In this document: one piece after another, positions 7,665 through 16,675 of the stretch
Position numbering within the stretch: the stretch's first letter is position 1
How the letters are laid out: each line of letters begins with the position of its first letter
DNA from: Chloroflexota bacterium
Lineage (GTDB): Bacteria; Chloroflexota; Anaerolineae; Anaerolineales; Anaerolineaceae
NCBI GenBank assembly: GCA_021779955.1
Contig: JAJXZS010000033.1
Span: forward strand, 49,880 to 113,879
Reading direction: 5' to 3'
Length of the DNA: 64,000 nt
Position numbers and translations under genes: made by a program
The notes under the pieces: model-generated
Told to the model about the DNA's origin: nothing
Database searches by the model: none
What the model saw: only the letters and a program-made list of their open reading frames with translations

Positions 7665-9659
7665 TTAAGTAGATTCAGTCCATTCGATCTCGTTACCCAT
7701 ATTGCGGGTATCGTAGCCTGGCATTTTTGCGATCTCACTCTTGAATTTTGAGTCGCGCATCAATGTGAAGATCGGGTCGAGCAAGCCTGTCGCCATGTTC
7801 TGAACGGGAATCACCAACTGATACCGCTCTGCAAAGAGCGGGATGAAATCAAGATCGAGCGCGCTTGCTGCAGCCTGCACCGCCAGCCCGCAATCTGCCC
7901 TGCCAGATTGGACGGCTGCGGCTACTCCCAGGTGGGTATATTCTTCACGCTCGTAACCTCTGATTCCCCGGGCAGTCTTTCCCAACCTGCGGATCGCATC
8001 GTCGAGCAGGACACGAGTGCCCGAACCTCTCTGCCTGTTGATGAAGCTCAGATCCTCGCGCCAGAGGTCAGCAATCCCTTTGATCTTGCTCGGATTGCCC
8101 CTGACAACCACCAAACCCTGCGTTCGGCCAACCCAATCGAATAAGCGGACAGGCGTCCCGTGCAGATACTTGCGAATATAGCTAAGGTTATATTCACCTG
8201 TTTCAGGGTCGAGCAGGTGCGAACCGGCAAAATGAGCCTCCCCGCGGGCTAGCGCAATCAGCCCGCCAAGGCTGCCAACATTTGAGGATACAAGCCTGCG
8301 CCGGTAAACCGAGAGGGCCTGCGCCAGTACATCCAGGGTCATATCGTGCGAGCCAATGGCAAAGATGGTCTGCTTGAGCTCGGATTCGGGCTTGTACAGG
8401 CGCACATCGACCGTCTCACCCGCCTCGAGACCCTGAATATGACGCGGAATGATCACAATTCCATCAGCTTTCGACAGGCTCGTCGTCACACCGGCACCCC
8501 TACTGAGCGGCGCCGCCAGGAGCTGGTGATTCACTTCACCGATGACAACTCGCAGATAATCGTCGTCACCTGCTGAGGAATTGACCTTGCGGGTCAGCCT
8601 GGCTTTCACCACCTGGGGTTGGGGCTCTCCCATACCCAGCCAGCGCCGGACAAGCGGTTCGATGAAAATCTCGCCTGTCAGCGCGGCGGAAACCGGATAC
8701 CCGGGCACTCCAATCACCGGAACCTCGAGCGTGGGAGCTGAGCCAATGCTTCGCGGCACAAAGCCGATGATCACAGGATGACCAGGACGCACGGCCACCC
8801 CATGCACATATACCCTGCCCAACTTTTCGATGGCGCGAGCCGTGAAGTCTTCGCTGCCGGCGGACGAGCCCGCGTTGACCAGGACCAGGTCGCTTTGATC
8901 AACAGCTTCTTGAATGCAACGGCAAATGAGGTCGAAATCGTCCACCGTGACAGGATAGCGCACACCCTCTCCGCCCCACTCGTCCACTTGGGCAGCCAGG
9001 ACCATTGAATTGAACTCGGTGATTTCCCCGCGGCCTGCTTCGGCGCCAATCTCCACCAGCTCAGAACCCGTGGGCAGAATGGCGACTCGCGGCTTCTTGG
9101 CTACACGCAAATTGCTCAATCCGCCTGCAGCTGCCGCCCCAAGGTCCGCGGGGCGCAGCCGGGTGCCCGACGCCAGGATCAGCTGCGAGGTGACGATATC
9201 CTCGCCCACAGGACGGACATGACTCCAGGGCGTAACACCTGCGCGAATACGGATCAGCGAAGCCAACCTGGCATCTTTTTCAGCGGCCAGAGTCTGCGGA
9301 TCCTTCAGCGCTTCGACGTTCTCGATTGGGATCACCGCGTCCGCCCATACAGGCAGCGGATCGCCGGTATCCACGTATTGCATCTGACCAGGTTGGGTGA
9401 GAATCAAGGGGTTCGACGCCATGGCGCCAAGAGTATCCGCGGCGCGAACGGCGAATCCGTCCATGGCTGAGGCATGATAATGGGGAGACGGCCTGACCGC
9501 AATGGCGGGCTCAACGAGGATCCGCCCGGCCGCCTTTTGGTCGAGTGGAACCTCCTCCACCTCGAGAACTGACCAGAGGCCGCGTTTCTCAAGCTCTGTA
9601 CGAAAGATCTTCCAGGCATCTTCGAGCGGAATATCCTGCAGATAGACCGAATCCGTCAT
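7665..9659 (-). CDS. Molybdopterin biosynthesis protein, MoeA fused to PBP-like substrate-binding domain
   Basis: 664 aa. Residues 1 to about 420 are a complete MoeA-type molybdotransferase: SAMDGFAVRAADT, the MPT-binding ILPTGSELVEIG, VNAGSSAGSEDFTARAIEKL and GVPGYPVSAALTGEIF. Residues from about 435 to the end form a PBP-like (COG1910) domain starting IGSHDMTLDVLAQAL and containing SSNVGSLGGLIALARG and LDPETGEYNL, the sequence type seen in MoeA-LysR-substrate fusions. The fusion is taken to join molybdenum sensing or delivery to insertion, but this is not proven. It follows a stand-alone moeA by 9 bp. Confidence 0.92.
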   Translation of the reverse strand: MTDSVYLQDIPLEDAWKIFRTELEKRGLWSVLEVEEVPLDQKAAGRILVEPAIAVRPSPHYHASAMDGFAVRAADTLGAMASNPLILTQPGQMQYVDTGDPLPVWADAVIPIENVEALKDPQTLAAEKDARLASLIRIRAGVTPWSHVRPVGEDIVTSQLILASGTRLRPADLGAAAAGGLSNLRVAKKPRVAILPTGSELVEIGAEAGRGEITEFNSMVLAAQVDEWGGEGVRYPVTVDDFDLICRCIQEAVDQSDLVLVNAGSSAGSEDFTARAIEKLGRVYVHGVAVRPGHPVIIGFVPRSIGSAPTLEVPVIGVPGYPVSAALTGEIFIEPLVRRWLGMGEPQPQVVKARLTRKVNSSAGDDDYLRVVIGEVNHQLLAAPLSRGAGVTTSLSKADGIVIIPRHIQGLEAGETVDVRLYKPESELKQTIFAIGSHDMTLDVLAQALSVYRRRLVSSNVGSLGGLIALARGEAHFAGSHLLDPETGEYNLSYIRKYLHGTPVRLFDWVGRTQGLVVVRGNPSKIKGIADLWREDLSFINRQRGSGTRVLLDDAIRRLGKTARGIRGYEREEYTHLGVAAAVQSGRADCGLAVQAAASALDLDFIPLFAERYQLVIPVQNMATGLLDPIFTLMRDSKFKSEIAKMPGYDTRNMGNEIEWTEST

Positions 9660-9668
9660 GGATCGTCC

Positions 9669-10904
9669 TTAGAAGAGGATCACTTCGACAGTCTCGCCTG
9701 CCGGAACACCCGTCTTTTCGGGCGGAATGTGAACCATACCGTCAGCCCTGACCAACGAAAAGATCAGGTTCGACTTATAGAAAATCGGGTCAGCCGTGCA
9801 GTGATTCTGGCGTCTGAATATGCGAACAGGGAAGTACTCATCCCGGCCGGCTTGTGAAGGCAGATTGACAGTCAACCGGGCTTCGATCACCGGCTGGAAG
9901 CGATGATGAGCCAATCCCAGCATGCGCTGGATCAAAGGTTTGACGATGAGATTTGCGATTACCAGGGCGCTCACGGGGTTTCCGGGGAGCCCGACGAGGG
10001 GTTTACCGTCACAAACGGCCAGGATGGTGGGCTTTCCCGGTTTGATATTGATCCCATGTACAAGCACGCCGGGTTTGCCCAACGAATCAAACACTTCGGC
10101 AGTCATGTCGCGCGTGCTCGCAGATGAGCCGGCGGTGACGATGACCACATCTGCGCTGCGGTAGGCCTTCTTAAGGGTAGCGTTGATCTTTTCTCTGTCG
10201 TCAGGCATGATCGGAAAGACCTGAGGCGAGCCGCCCGCTTCCGCTACCAGCGAAGCCAGCGAATCGGAATTGATATCCCTCACCTGGCCGATCATGGGCG
10301 CATTTTCGGGTGGAATCACCTCGTCACCGCTGGAAAGGATCGCCACCCTGGGCTTTTTGGCCACTTTTACGCTGGTGATTCCAAGCCCGAGCAGCCCGCC
10401 GATTTCAGCAGGGCGCATGGGGGTGCCGGCGGGAATGACCACATCGCCGGGTTTGACATCTTCGCCCTTGAGAACGATGTTCTCCCCCGCCGAGACCGGA
10501 CGCAACACTTCGATGGATGTCCCATCCGTTTTTTGCGTCTGCTCCATCATGACGACGGCATCGGCTCCTTCCGGCAGCATGCCCCCGGTATGAATGAGAG
10601 CGGTTTGCTGCCCCTCGAGCTTGATCTGGGCTTCGGCGCCCATCGCCACTTCGCCCACGAGATCGAGGTAGACCGGCAACGCATCGGACGCCCCGTGCGT
10701 CGATGAAGCGATGACCGCATAACCGTCCACTGTGCTGCGTGTAAAGGGGGGCAGACTCTCAGTGGATAGAATATCGCCGAAAGTGACCCGGTTCAACGCG
10801 GCCCGGCTCTCGATTTCTTCTTCAACAGGGTGGAGTTGTGAAAGGTTTTCCCAGAAGATCTTTTTTGCATCGGAGAGAGATTTGAGTTTCAAGTACTCAG
10901 GCAT
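9669..10904 (-). CDS. moeA: Molybdopterin molybdotransferase MoeA
   Basis: Inserts molybdate into adenylylated molybdopterin, the last common step of molybdenum cofactor synthesis. At 411 aa it has the full domain set: PPFTRSTVDGYAVIA, HTGGMLPEGADAVVMMEQT, ILSSGDEVIPPE, VTAGSSASTRDMTAEVFDSL and GLPGNPVSALVIANL. It is the paralogue of the fused MoeA downstream, and the two are separated by 9 bp. No molybdoenzyme or other moa/mob gene is in the window, so their client enzymes lie elsewhere. Confidence 0.95.
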   Translation of the reverse strand: MPEYLKLKSLSDAKKIFWENLSQLHPVEEEIESRAALNRVTFGDILSTESLPPFTRSTVDGYAVIASSTHGASDALPVYLDLVGEVAMGAEAQIKLEGQQTALIHTGGMLPEGADAVVMMEQTQKTDGTSIEVLRPVSAGENIVLKGEDVKPGDVVIPAGTPMRPAEIGGLLGLGITSVKVAKKPRVAILSSGDEVIPPENAPMIGQVRDINSDSLASLVAEAGGSPQVFPIMPDDREKINATLKKAYRSADVVIVTAGSSASTRDMTAEVFDSLGKPGVLVHGINIKPGKPTILAVCDGKPLVGLPGNPVSALVIANLIVKPLIQRMLGLAHHRFQPVIEARLTVNLPSQAGRDEYFPVRIFRRQNHCTADPIFYKSNLIFSLVRADGMVHIPPEKTGVPAGETVEVILF

Positions 10905-10908
10905 CTTT

Positions 10909-11829
10909 TCACCTTATCCATAAAGTAATCGCAATCATGTAGGCTGTCAGGCCAAATGTCGCCGAGGCAGTCCAGACGAGTAAACGCCAGTTCGGCCTGG
11001 CTCCAGCGGCAATTTGGAGGACCTGGAGGATTTGAAAAATGGCGATGGGCAGAGACAGAAGCTGGGGCCAAATGAGCGACCAGGGCAAACGAAATGCTGC
11101 AAACACTCCAATCATCAGATAGCCGGCTCCCAGAGAAATGTTGTGCACGTTCACACCGCGTTCCCAACCGATACGCACCAGCATCGTTTGGCGATTGCGC
11201 AAGCTGTCTTTGCCATATTCACGTAAGCCGACCGTCAAACGCAACGCCAGGTACATCAGCGTCAACGGTAGGGTAAGCAGAACCAGGAGAATATGCAGAT
11301 CCTTCAATTGCATTCCCAAGGCGATCGCCGGCGCTGCATTGGCCACCAAAAAGGCTTCGATGATGTCCCCATATCCTTTTTCGGAAAGCGAAAACGGAGG
11401 CGCAGCAGAGAAGAAGCTCACCAGGAAGGCGGCTGCCAGAATCACGTAGACCGCCGGAGGCATGGCGCCCCTTTGGGCCAGGATCATAACGAGCAGCGCT
11501 CCGGCTGCCAGAATAACGATGGCAACGTAGAGCAGCATCGACCTGGGGAATTGTTCGATCGCCGATGGATAGGGGTCGTCAACCTTGACCGAGTTGGCAA
11601 GGCGGTTTTCCGGCGCGGCCGGATGGCGGTAATACGCTTCCAGGAAGGCTCTCATCTCAAGGAGGAAGATGATCAACACAAAACCCAGGCTGGCGTTCGT
11701 GGAATCGACCGGTGCGATGAGGTGGTGGGCGATTCCCAGGCCGAGCATATAAGTCAGCAGCGCAGCCAGGATGAGCAGCGGGCGAAAGATCGTGAAGAAA
11801 GCGGAAACGATCGAAGGGCGTTTTTCCAT
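10909..11829 (-). CDS. UbiA-like membrane prenyltransferase homologue, Asp-rich motif absent
   Basis: Polytopic membrane protein of 306 aa with about eight to nine hydrophobic spans. The segment LREYGKDSLRNRQTMLVRIG, placed between spans in the second half, resembles the second conserved loop of UbiA prenyltransferases, and overall layout matches. The first loop, where UbiA enzymes carry NDxxDxxxD for Mg-diphosphate binding, instead reads FLEAYYRHPAAPENRLANS, so standard prenyl transfer is doubtful. It starts 3 bp after the SDR gene and ends 4 bp before moeA. It may be a diverged prenyltransferase acting on a quinone or lipid, or an unrelated membrane protein. Confidence 0.55.
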   Translation of the reverse strand: MEKRPSIVSAFFTIFRPLLILAALLTYMLGLGIAHHLIAPVDSTNASLGFVLIIFLLEMRAFLEAYYRHPAAPENRLANSVKVDDPYPSAIEQFPRSMLLYVAIVILAAGALLVMILAQRGAMPPAVYVILAAAFLVSFFSAAPPFSLSEKGYGDIIEAFLVANAAPAIALGMQLKDLHILLVLLTLPLTLMYLALRLTVGLREYGKDSLRNRQTMLVRIGWERGVNVHNISLGAGYLMIGVFAAFRLPWSLIWPQLLSLPIAIFQILQVLQIAAGARPNWRLLVWTASATFGLTAYMIAITLWIR

Positions 11830-11832
11830 TCG

Positions 11833-12570
11833 TTACACCAGTTGTCTCCCTCCGTCCACGCTGACGATCTCGCCGGTGATGTAGGTGTTATCCAATAAAA
11901 AGCCGATCGTGTTTGTGACCGCCGAAGTATCTACGGGCCGTTGGATGGGGGTTTTGTGGATCAGGCGCTTCCAACCCTCCTCTGGCATATCCTCAGCGGC
12001 GAGCACCAGGCCAGGCGCCACGGCATTCACCCGGATCTTCGGCGCAAGGCTCCTGGCGAGCAGCTGGGTCAGCGAATCGACGCCCGCTTTGGTGATTGAA
12101 TACGCGCCGAATCCCGTCCAGGCACGCCGCGCGCCAACATCCGAAATGTTGATGATCACACTCCCTTCACCCATCCGTCCGGCAGCCGCCATCGAACACA
12201 GCCACACCGCGCGCAGATTGATGTCGAAAAGGGCATCCCATTCCCTGACAGAAAGCTTGTCCAGCGATTTACGCTCCATTAGAGCTGCTGAATTGACGAG
12301 CACCTTGAGCGGGTACCCGGCAGCATCAATCTTTTTGAACATCTTATTGATGGCGGAAGGGTTTTTGAGATCGGCTTGCAGCAAGACCACAGGGATTCCC
12401 TGGGCTTCCAGCTCATTGGCAAGTTCGAGCGCTTCCTTCGCAGACCGGTTGTAGTGTAGACCGATGGCGTACCCTCGTTTTGCCAGTGCCAAAACGATCT
12501 CGCGGCCGAGCCGCTTTGCTCCGCCGGTTACCAGCGCTAAATCCTTTGAATTACCATTATTCTCAACCAT
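11833..12570 (-). CDS. Short-chain dehydrogenase/reductase (pteridine reductase-like)
   Basis: Classical SDR of 245 aa. It has the cofactor loop VTGGAKRLGREI, an NNAG-type motif changed to LVNSAALM, the catalytic Ser in NISDVGARR and the catalytic pair in FGAYSITKAGVDSL, ending ITGEIVSVDGGRQLV. The Arg after Lys in the cofactor loop and HYNRS at the end of strand 2 favour NADPH. This pattern is like the FolM/pteridine reductase group, which could reduce pterin or an unrelated carbonyl. It is in an operon between proline dehydrogenase (5 bp upstream) and the UbiA-like gene. Confidence 0.85.
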   Translation of the reverse strand: MVENNGNSKDLALVTGGAKRLGREIVLALAKRGYAIGLHYNRSAKEALELANELEAQGIPVVLLQADLKNPSAINKMFKKIDAAGYPLKVLVNSAALMERKSLDKLSVREWDALFDINLRAVWLCSMAAAGRMGEGSVIINISDVGARRAWTGFGAYSITKAGVDSLTQLLARSLAPKIRVNAVAPGLVLAAEDMPEEGWKRLIHKTPIQRPVDTSAVTNTIGFLLDNTYITGEIVSVDGGRQLV

Positions 12571-12575
12571 TGTGT

Positions 12576-13535
12576 TTACCGTTTGAAAATGCTTGATATA
12601 AAAAACCAGGCGTTTGCAGGCCTTTCAGCCAGGCGGCGCATGTAGTACGGCCACCATTGGGAACCAAAAGGCACATACACCCTGACGGGGTAACCCTCCT
12701 TGGCCAGAGATTGCTGCAAATCCCTTCGGATGCCATAAAGCATTTGAAACTCGACTGCCTGGGCAGGAATCTGCATCAGGCGCATTAACTGAACCACAGC
12801 TTCGATGCGAGCCGGATCGTGCGTGGCAATTGCAGGGATGGGGGGGACGACACCGTCCTGGGTGGCTTCGGGATAACCTGCATCCCTGGCGATTTCAAGT
12901 AAATCACCGGCAAGGCGATCGTAATTTTCATCCACGTCTGCTTTCGCGGCAAAAGCGACCGTAGGCGGCTCGCTATATGCGCCTTTGCACAACCTCACCC
13001 GTGCATGCAGAAGCGCCAACCTTTGGATATCTTCTTCGCTTCGATAGAGATACGCCTGGATCACGATGCCTGTTTTATCGAAGCCGCTGCTCAGCGCCCA
13101 CTCCAGCATCGAGAGGGTCTTTTCGGTCATCGAAGAATCTTCCATATCGATACGGACGAAAAGATTCAACTCTGCAGCCCTGGCAAGTATCTTCGAAAGG
13201 TTCTCCCTGCAGATTTCCACATCCAGAGCAAGCCCGATCTGGCTGAGTTTGATGGACAGATTCGCCCTGAGTTGATTTTCTCGAATGCTTTCGAGACATT
13301 GAATCAGTTGCCCTGCTGCGGCCGCAGCATCTTCGGCATTTTGAGCGTTTTCACCCAGGAAATCGATCGAAGCCTGGATTCCTGCGGCATTCAACTGCCG
13401 GATCGCGCTGACAGCGTCGGATACCGTTTCGCCCGCGATAAACCGCCGCGATGCCCGGCGGGCAAACCCAAGCTTCGAGATCAGGCGCTGCGCCCATTTG
13501 AGTTTGGAGAGAGCAATGAATAATTTGCGTAACAT
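12576..13535 (-). CDS. Proline dehydrogenase
   Basis: FAD-dependent oxidation of proline to pyrroline-5-carboxylate, electrons passing to the quinone pool. The 319-aa stand-alone enzyme shows the family's landmarks: GIQASIDFLGENA, VIQAYLYRSEEDI, VRLCKGAYSEP, IATHDP, FQMLYGIRRD and VYVPFGSQWWPYYMRRLAERP. It is the first gene of the six-gene operon. The partner pyrroline-5-carboxylate dehydrogenase is not in the window. The typical substrate contact residues in YxPFG..W..Y..RR are intact. Confidence 0.93.
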   Translation of the reverse strand: MLRKLFIALSKLKWAQRLISKLGFARRASRRFIAGETVSDAVSAIRQLNAAGIQASIDFLGENAQNAEDAAAAAGQLIQCLESIRENQLRANLSIKLSQIGLALDVEICRENLSKILARAAELNLFVRIDMEDSSMTEKTLSMLEWALSSGFDKTGIVIQAYLYRSEEDIQRLALLHARVRLCKGAYSEPPTVAFAAKADVDENYDRLAGDLLEIARDAGYPEATQDGVVPPIPAIATHDPARIEAVVQLMRLMQIPAQAVEFQMLYGIRRDLQQSLAKEGYPVRVYVPFGSQWWPYYMRRLAERPANAWFFISSIFKR

Positions 13536-13621
13536 ATCCCTCCTTTAGCCGAGAACAATAATATTCTAACATAAAGACTCCAATTCAATCTTATGGTCAC
13601 GTCTTTGATGAGAACAATCGC

Positions 13622-13656
13622 AAAAAAAGACTGCCGGAGGGGCATTCCCGGCAGTC
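13622..13656 (-). terminator. Rho-independent terminator after the Thr/Pro-rich protein gene
   Basis: On the minus strand GACTGCCGG and CCGGCAGTC form a 9-bp stem with a 10-base loop, followed by seven T. It lies 20 bp after the stop at 13676 and isolates that gene from the proline dehydrogenase operon. Confidence 0.9.
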
Positions 13657-13675
13657 GAATTCTTGAAGCGCAATC

Positions 13676-14506
13676 TCAAGGCTGAAGCTTGGCTGTTGGC
13701 GAAGGGGTCAGCGTTGGAGTTGGCGTTGCGCCGGTCTGCGCACCGCCCGCAGTTGTGGGAACCTGCCCTGTGATCGTAAAGTAGCCAGAAGCCTTCCAGG
13801 TTTGACCGACGAAGATCTGCACTGTGTATTCGCCGGGGAGCCACTGATCCGCGGGAAGGGCACAATCCGTGTAGCCAAACCCTCCAGGCGCGTACGTCCA
13901 TGCCTTGGTTTCGGCGCATTTGATCTCGTTTCCATATAACCAGACCGCAGACCATTGCACGCCAAGCGCCATCTTATCGTATGAGAAACCGCCGAAGAGA
14001 TGCGTCACAGGCGGGTCGAATGCGGTTTGGGCTTCGATTACCACTCCATCCTTTGTCTTCGTGGAAATCGAAATCTCGCTGAATACCGCGTTCGTATCCG
14101 GCCCGATCGGGGTCTGAATCGTGGACTGCACCTCAGCAGGAAGCCCCGGCGTATACGTTACCGAAAGCGTTGGAGTGATTGTGGGAGTGTAAGTCGCGAT
14201 GGGAGTCAGGGTAATGGTTGGAGTCTGGGTAACCGTTGGTGTGCGGGTGATCGTCGGCGAAGGGGGGAAATACCGGTAAGCCACGGGCTCCCCAAACCAG
14301 AAGATCAACGCGCCAAATGCCACCATGCCAAACGCCACCAGCAAGTAGCGCCACCCACGTTCCACGAGGTCGTGCCGTTTGCGGTAGAACTGAAGGTGCT
14401 GCCCCGATTTGACTGTCCTCACGCCAATAATAATGCTGATGATGATGCCAAGTGCCAGCAATACAAGGAGTACATCTTTTGTTGTCGCAATATCGATGTT
14501 CTTCAT
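13676..14506 (-). CDS. Membrane-anchored protein with Thr/Pro linker, unknown function
   Basis: 276 aa. Two hydrophobic segments (VLLVLLALGIIISIIIG and YLLVAFGMVAFGALIFW) lie in the first 70 residues, followed by a linker of TPT/TITLTP-type repeats (about 80-120), an extracellular beta-rich domain (about 130-245) with two Cys, and a second short TPTPTLTPSPT stretch at the C-terminus. The domain includes HLFGGFSYDKMALGVQW and PGEYTVQIFVGQTWKASGYF. Linkers of this kind are abundant in Chloroflexota surface proteins and may be O-glycosylated. It is a single-gene unit with its own terminator and a TATAAT hexamer about 20 bp before the start. Function is not recognised. Confidence 0.8.
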   Translation of the reverse strand: MKNIDIATTKDVLLVLLALGIIISIIIGVRTVKSGQHLQFYRKRHDLVERGWRYLLVAFGMVAFGALIFWFGEPVAYRYFPPSPTITRTPTVTQTPTITLTPIATYTPTITPTLSVTYTPGLPAEVQSTIQTPIGPDTNAVFSEISISTKTKDGVVIEAQTAFDPPVTHLFGGFSYDKMALGVQWSAVWLYGNEIKCAETKAWTYAPGGFGYTDCALPADQWLPGEYTVQIFVGQTWKASGYFTITGQVPTTAGGAQTGATPTPTLTPSPTAKLQP

Positions 14507-14576
14507 ATAAGTCCCTTTTGGGTAATCCGATTATAGCACCTGTAAAAAGTCAAGCCGTTACCCAGGGGTCGAGACA

Positions 14577-15545
14577 CTAACCCTTTGATTGAAGTTGCTT
14601 TTGATAAGGTTCCGCGAAAATAGCAGGGGTTCCACCGGTATGCCAGAAAAGGACCGTTTCATCGCGCTTGAAGAAGCCCTTGCGGATGAGGTCGATCATG
14701 GCGGCTGCTGCCCTGCCGGTGTAGACAGGGTCGAGCAGCAGCCCTTCTTCGCGGGCAAAGAGCCGGATGGCTTCGATCTCAGGTTCGCCCATCACTGCAT
14801 ATCCGCCCCCGAGATAATCCGCATTGACCAGAATCTCACCGGGCTTTGCACTGACCGATTCGCCAATCCGGTCAGCCGCCTGGTTCACCAGGCCGGCTAC
14901 GGTTGCCTGCAAGTCTTGCACACTATGGTCGATGCTGATACCCAGGATTTTACCCGCCCAATGGTGTTTCATTGCGCCGAGCACCAAACCCGCCTGCGTT
15001 CCGCCGCTGGAAGAAGGCACGATCATCCAATCGGCGTGAAATTCCTGCTCGAGGAACTCCTCGAACGCATTCAGGTAACCCATGCAGCCGACCACATTCG
15101 AAGCTCCCAGTGGGATTTTCAAAGGCCGCAGGCCATCTTCCCAGGCTTTCTGGTAGGTCTGTTCGAGCACCTCATCTCGCTTTTCGCGCGTAGTCCACAC
15201 GATGCGGGCGCCGAAAAGCTCATCAAGCAGAAGGTTGCCGTCCACTTCTCCCGGTTCTTCACCGGAGAGCACGAGGATGCAAGCATAGCCGTACCTGGCT
15301 GCCAGGGCTGCCGTCTGGCGGCAGTGGTTCGACTGGATCGAGCCCGTGGTGATCAGTGTGCGCGCACCGTGCGATTGGGCATCTGCAAGGATGTATTCCA
15401 ACTTGCGGGTCTTGTTGCCGCCAAGCCCAAGCCCTGTCTGATCGTCCCTTTTGCACAAAATCACCGGCCCGCCCAGTTTGGCTGAAAGCCGCTCTAGCGT
15501 TTCGATTCTCGTCGGCAGATGGGCAATTCTTACCCTCGGAAGCAT
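14577..15545 (-). CDS. D-cysteine desulfhydrase / ACC deaminase family PLP enzyme
   Basis: PLP-dependent enzyme of 322 aa in the fold-type II group that includes D-cysteine desulfhydrase (DcyD) and 1-aminocyclopropane-1-carboxylate deaminase. The PLP lysine lies in GLGLGGNKTRKLEYIL, with TTGSIQSNHCRQTAALAARYG and SSGGTQAGLVLG (phosphate-binding Ser/Gly loop) following. Sequence alone does not separate the two reactions; DcyD releases pyruvate, H2S and ammonia. The start at 15545 is chosen because it overlaps the upstream stop (TGATG) and has GGAGGTG before it. It is the last gene of the glycan operon, whose first gene is ridA. Confidence 0.85.
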   Translation of the reverse strand: MLPRVRIAHLPTRIETLERLSAKLGGPVILCKRDDQTGLGLGGNKTRKLEYILADAQSHGARTLITTGSIQSNHCRQTAALAARYGYACILVLSGEEPGEVDGNLLLDELFGARIVWTTREKRDEVLEQTYQKAWEDGLRPLKIPLGASNVVGCMGYLNAFEEFLEQEFHADWMIVPSSSGGTQAGLVLGAMKHHWAGKILGISIDHSVQDLQATVAGLVNQAADRIGESVSAKPGEILVNADYLGGGYAVMGEPEIEAIRLFAREEGLLLDPVYTGRAAAAMIDLIRKGFFKRDETVLFWHTGGTPAIFAEPYQKQLQSKG

Positions 15546-16675
15546 CACATCACCTCCTTTTGAGTCTCTGCGCTGCGTTTTCGGCGCATCCACCCAAGTA
15601 CCTTTGGAAGGGCTTTCGTGTAAAGAAAGTAGAGCCCCTTTTTGTTTACAAAATCCAATGCTCCTGGCGTGCACGAAACATATGCGCCGAGCCCTTCCTT
15701 GAAGCGAAACACGCCGAACATGCGGTCTTCCGCTTTGAATTCATCGGGGGCGCCCCAAAGGTCGTAAACCTCACATCCCATTTCACGCGCCCGGCGCATC
15801 GCCTCCCATTGAAGCAGGTAGTTGGGCATTTTCTCGCGAGCCTGCTGGGTGGACATGCCGTAGAGATACCATGCCCGCTTGCCAAAGACGAAGAGGATCA
15901 ATCCGGCGACTACTTTTCCATCCACCTCGGCCAGCAAAGGGATTGCTTTGTGAGCAGCCGTGAAGCGCTGCCAGACATCCAGATAATACTCCCGGCTGCG
16001 GATCACGAAACCGTCACGCACCGAGGTCTCGGCATACATCTGATAGAGCAGGCCCAACTCATCATTTCGCGCTTCCCTGACCTGCACGCCTGATTTTTGC
16101 GCCAGGCGCAAATTGTAACGGGTTTTCTGCTTCATCCGCGTGAGCCAGGCTTCCTCATCGCAAGTGAGGTCGAGAAGCATCGTGTTCTTGAACTGGATCT
16201 GCTCAGGAGAGTTGCTCCAGTTGCGGCCGTGAAGCAGTGACACGACTTTGGATCCAACCGCATCTTCGACAAAAGACTCTTCTCCGGGAATACCTGTTCC
16301 GAGAGGAATTTCGGCATCGATCTTGATAAAGACCGCGCACTCCTTGCGGACGAGGTCTTCGAGATCGTTCATCACCCGTTCGCACAGATTCAGGTCCGTC
16401 CAATCGAGTAATGGACCACGCGGGATGTACAGGATGGCTATCGCCGGACCGCTCCGCAACGGCCGCAGGGTCCGCTTCAGAATGGAAGCGGCTGCGACGA
16501 TTCGATGATCGCCATCCTCCCAGGTCCGCCGGATATTCGACCACCCGACTTCTGCTTTGAGTTCAGCCCACTCCGATGTTTGCAGAAGGTGCGGGGATGG
16601 GAGCTGCAGGATTGTGCGATTCCAGGCAGATTCTTCAGGCATGGCTTTTTCCATGCTATTAGGAGTGGAATTCAA
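15545..16675 (-). CDS. FemAB family aminoacyltransferase-like protein (copy 2)
   Basis: 376 aa, related to FemA/FemX/MurM enzymes that add amino acids from aminoacyl-tRNA to cell-wall precursors. Signature segments are LLQTSEWAELKAEVGW at the N-terminus, RMKQKTRYNLRLAQKSGVQV in the middle, and the C-terminal GNAT-like block PNYLLQWEAMRRAREMG followed by VYDLWGAPDEF. It is paralogous to the gene just upstream (overlap of four bases). The TTG at 16675 is kept as start, with GGAGG nine bases before it; ATGs at 16654 and 16642 are alternatives. The acceptor could be lipid II or an exported glycan. Confidence 0.87.
   Translation of the reverse strand: MNSTPNSMEKAMPEESAWNRTILQLPSPHLLQTSEWAELKAEVGWSNIRRTWEDGDHRIVAAASILKRTLRPLRSGPAIAILYIPRGPLLDWTDLNLCERVMNDLEDLVRKECAVFIKIDAEIPLGTGIPGEESFVEDAVGSKVVSLLHGRNWSNSPEQIQFKNTMLLDLTCDEEAWLTRMKQKTRYNLRLAQKSGVQVREARNDELGLLYQMYAETSVRDGFVIRSREYYLDVWQRFTAAHKAIPLLAEVDGKVVAGLILFVFGKRAWYLYGMSTQQAREKMPNYLLQWEAMRRAREMGCEVYDLWGAPDEFKAEDRMFGVFRFKEGLGAYVSCTPGALDFVNKKGLYFLYTKALPKVLGWMRRKRSAETQKEVM

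Noticed and set aside
10909..11167. Frame starting MGTRCERAQHF as a separate gene
   Set aside because: It is an alternative-frame shadow inside the UbiA-like gene.
14519..14560. TTGACT and TATAAT before the Thr/Pro-rich protein gene as a full promoter
   Set aside because: The hexamers are only 12 bases apart, too close for sigma-70 use; only the -10 box is noted.
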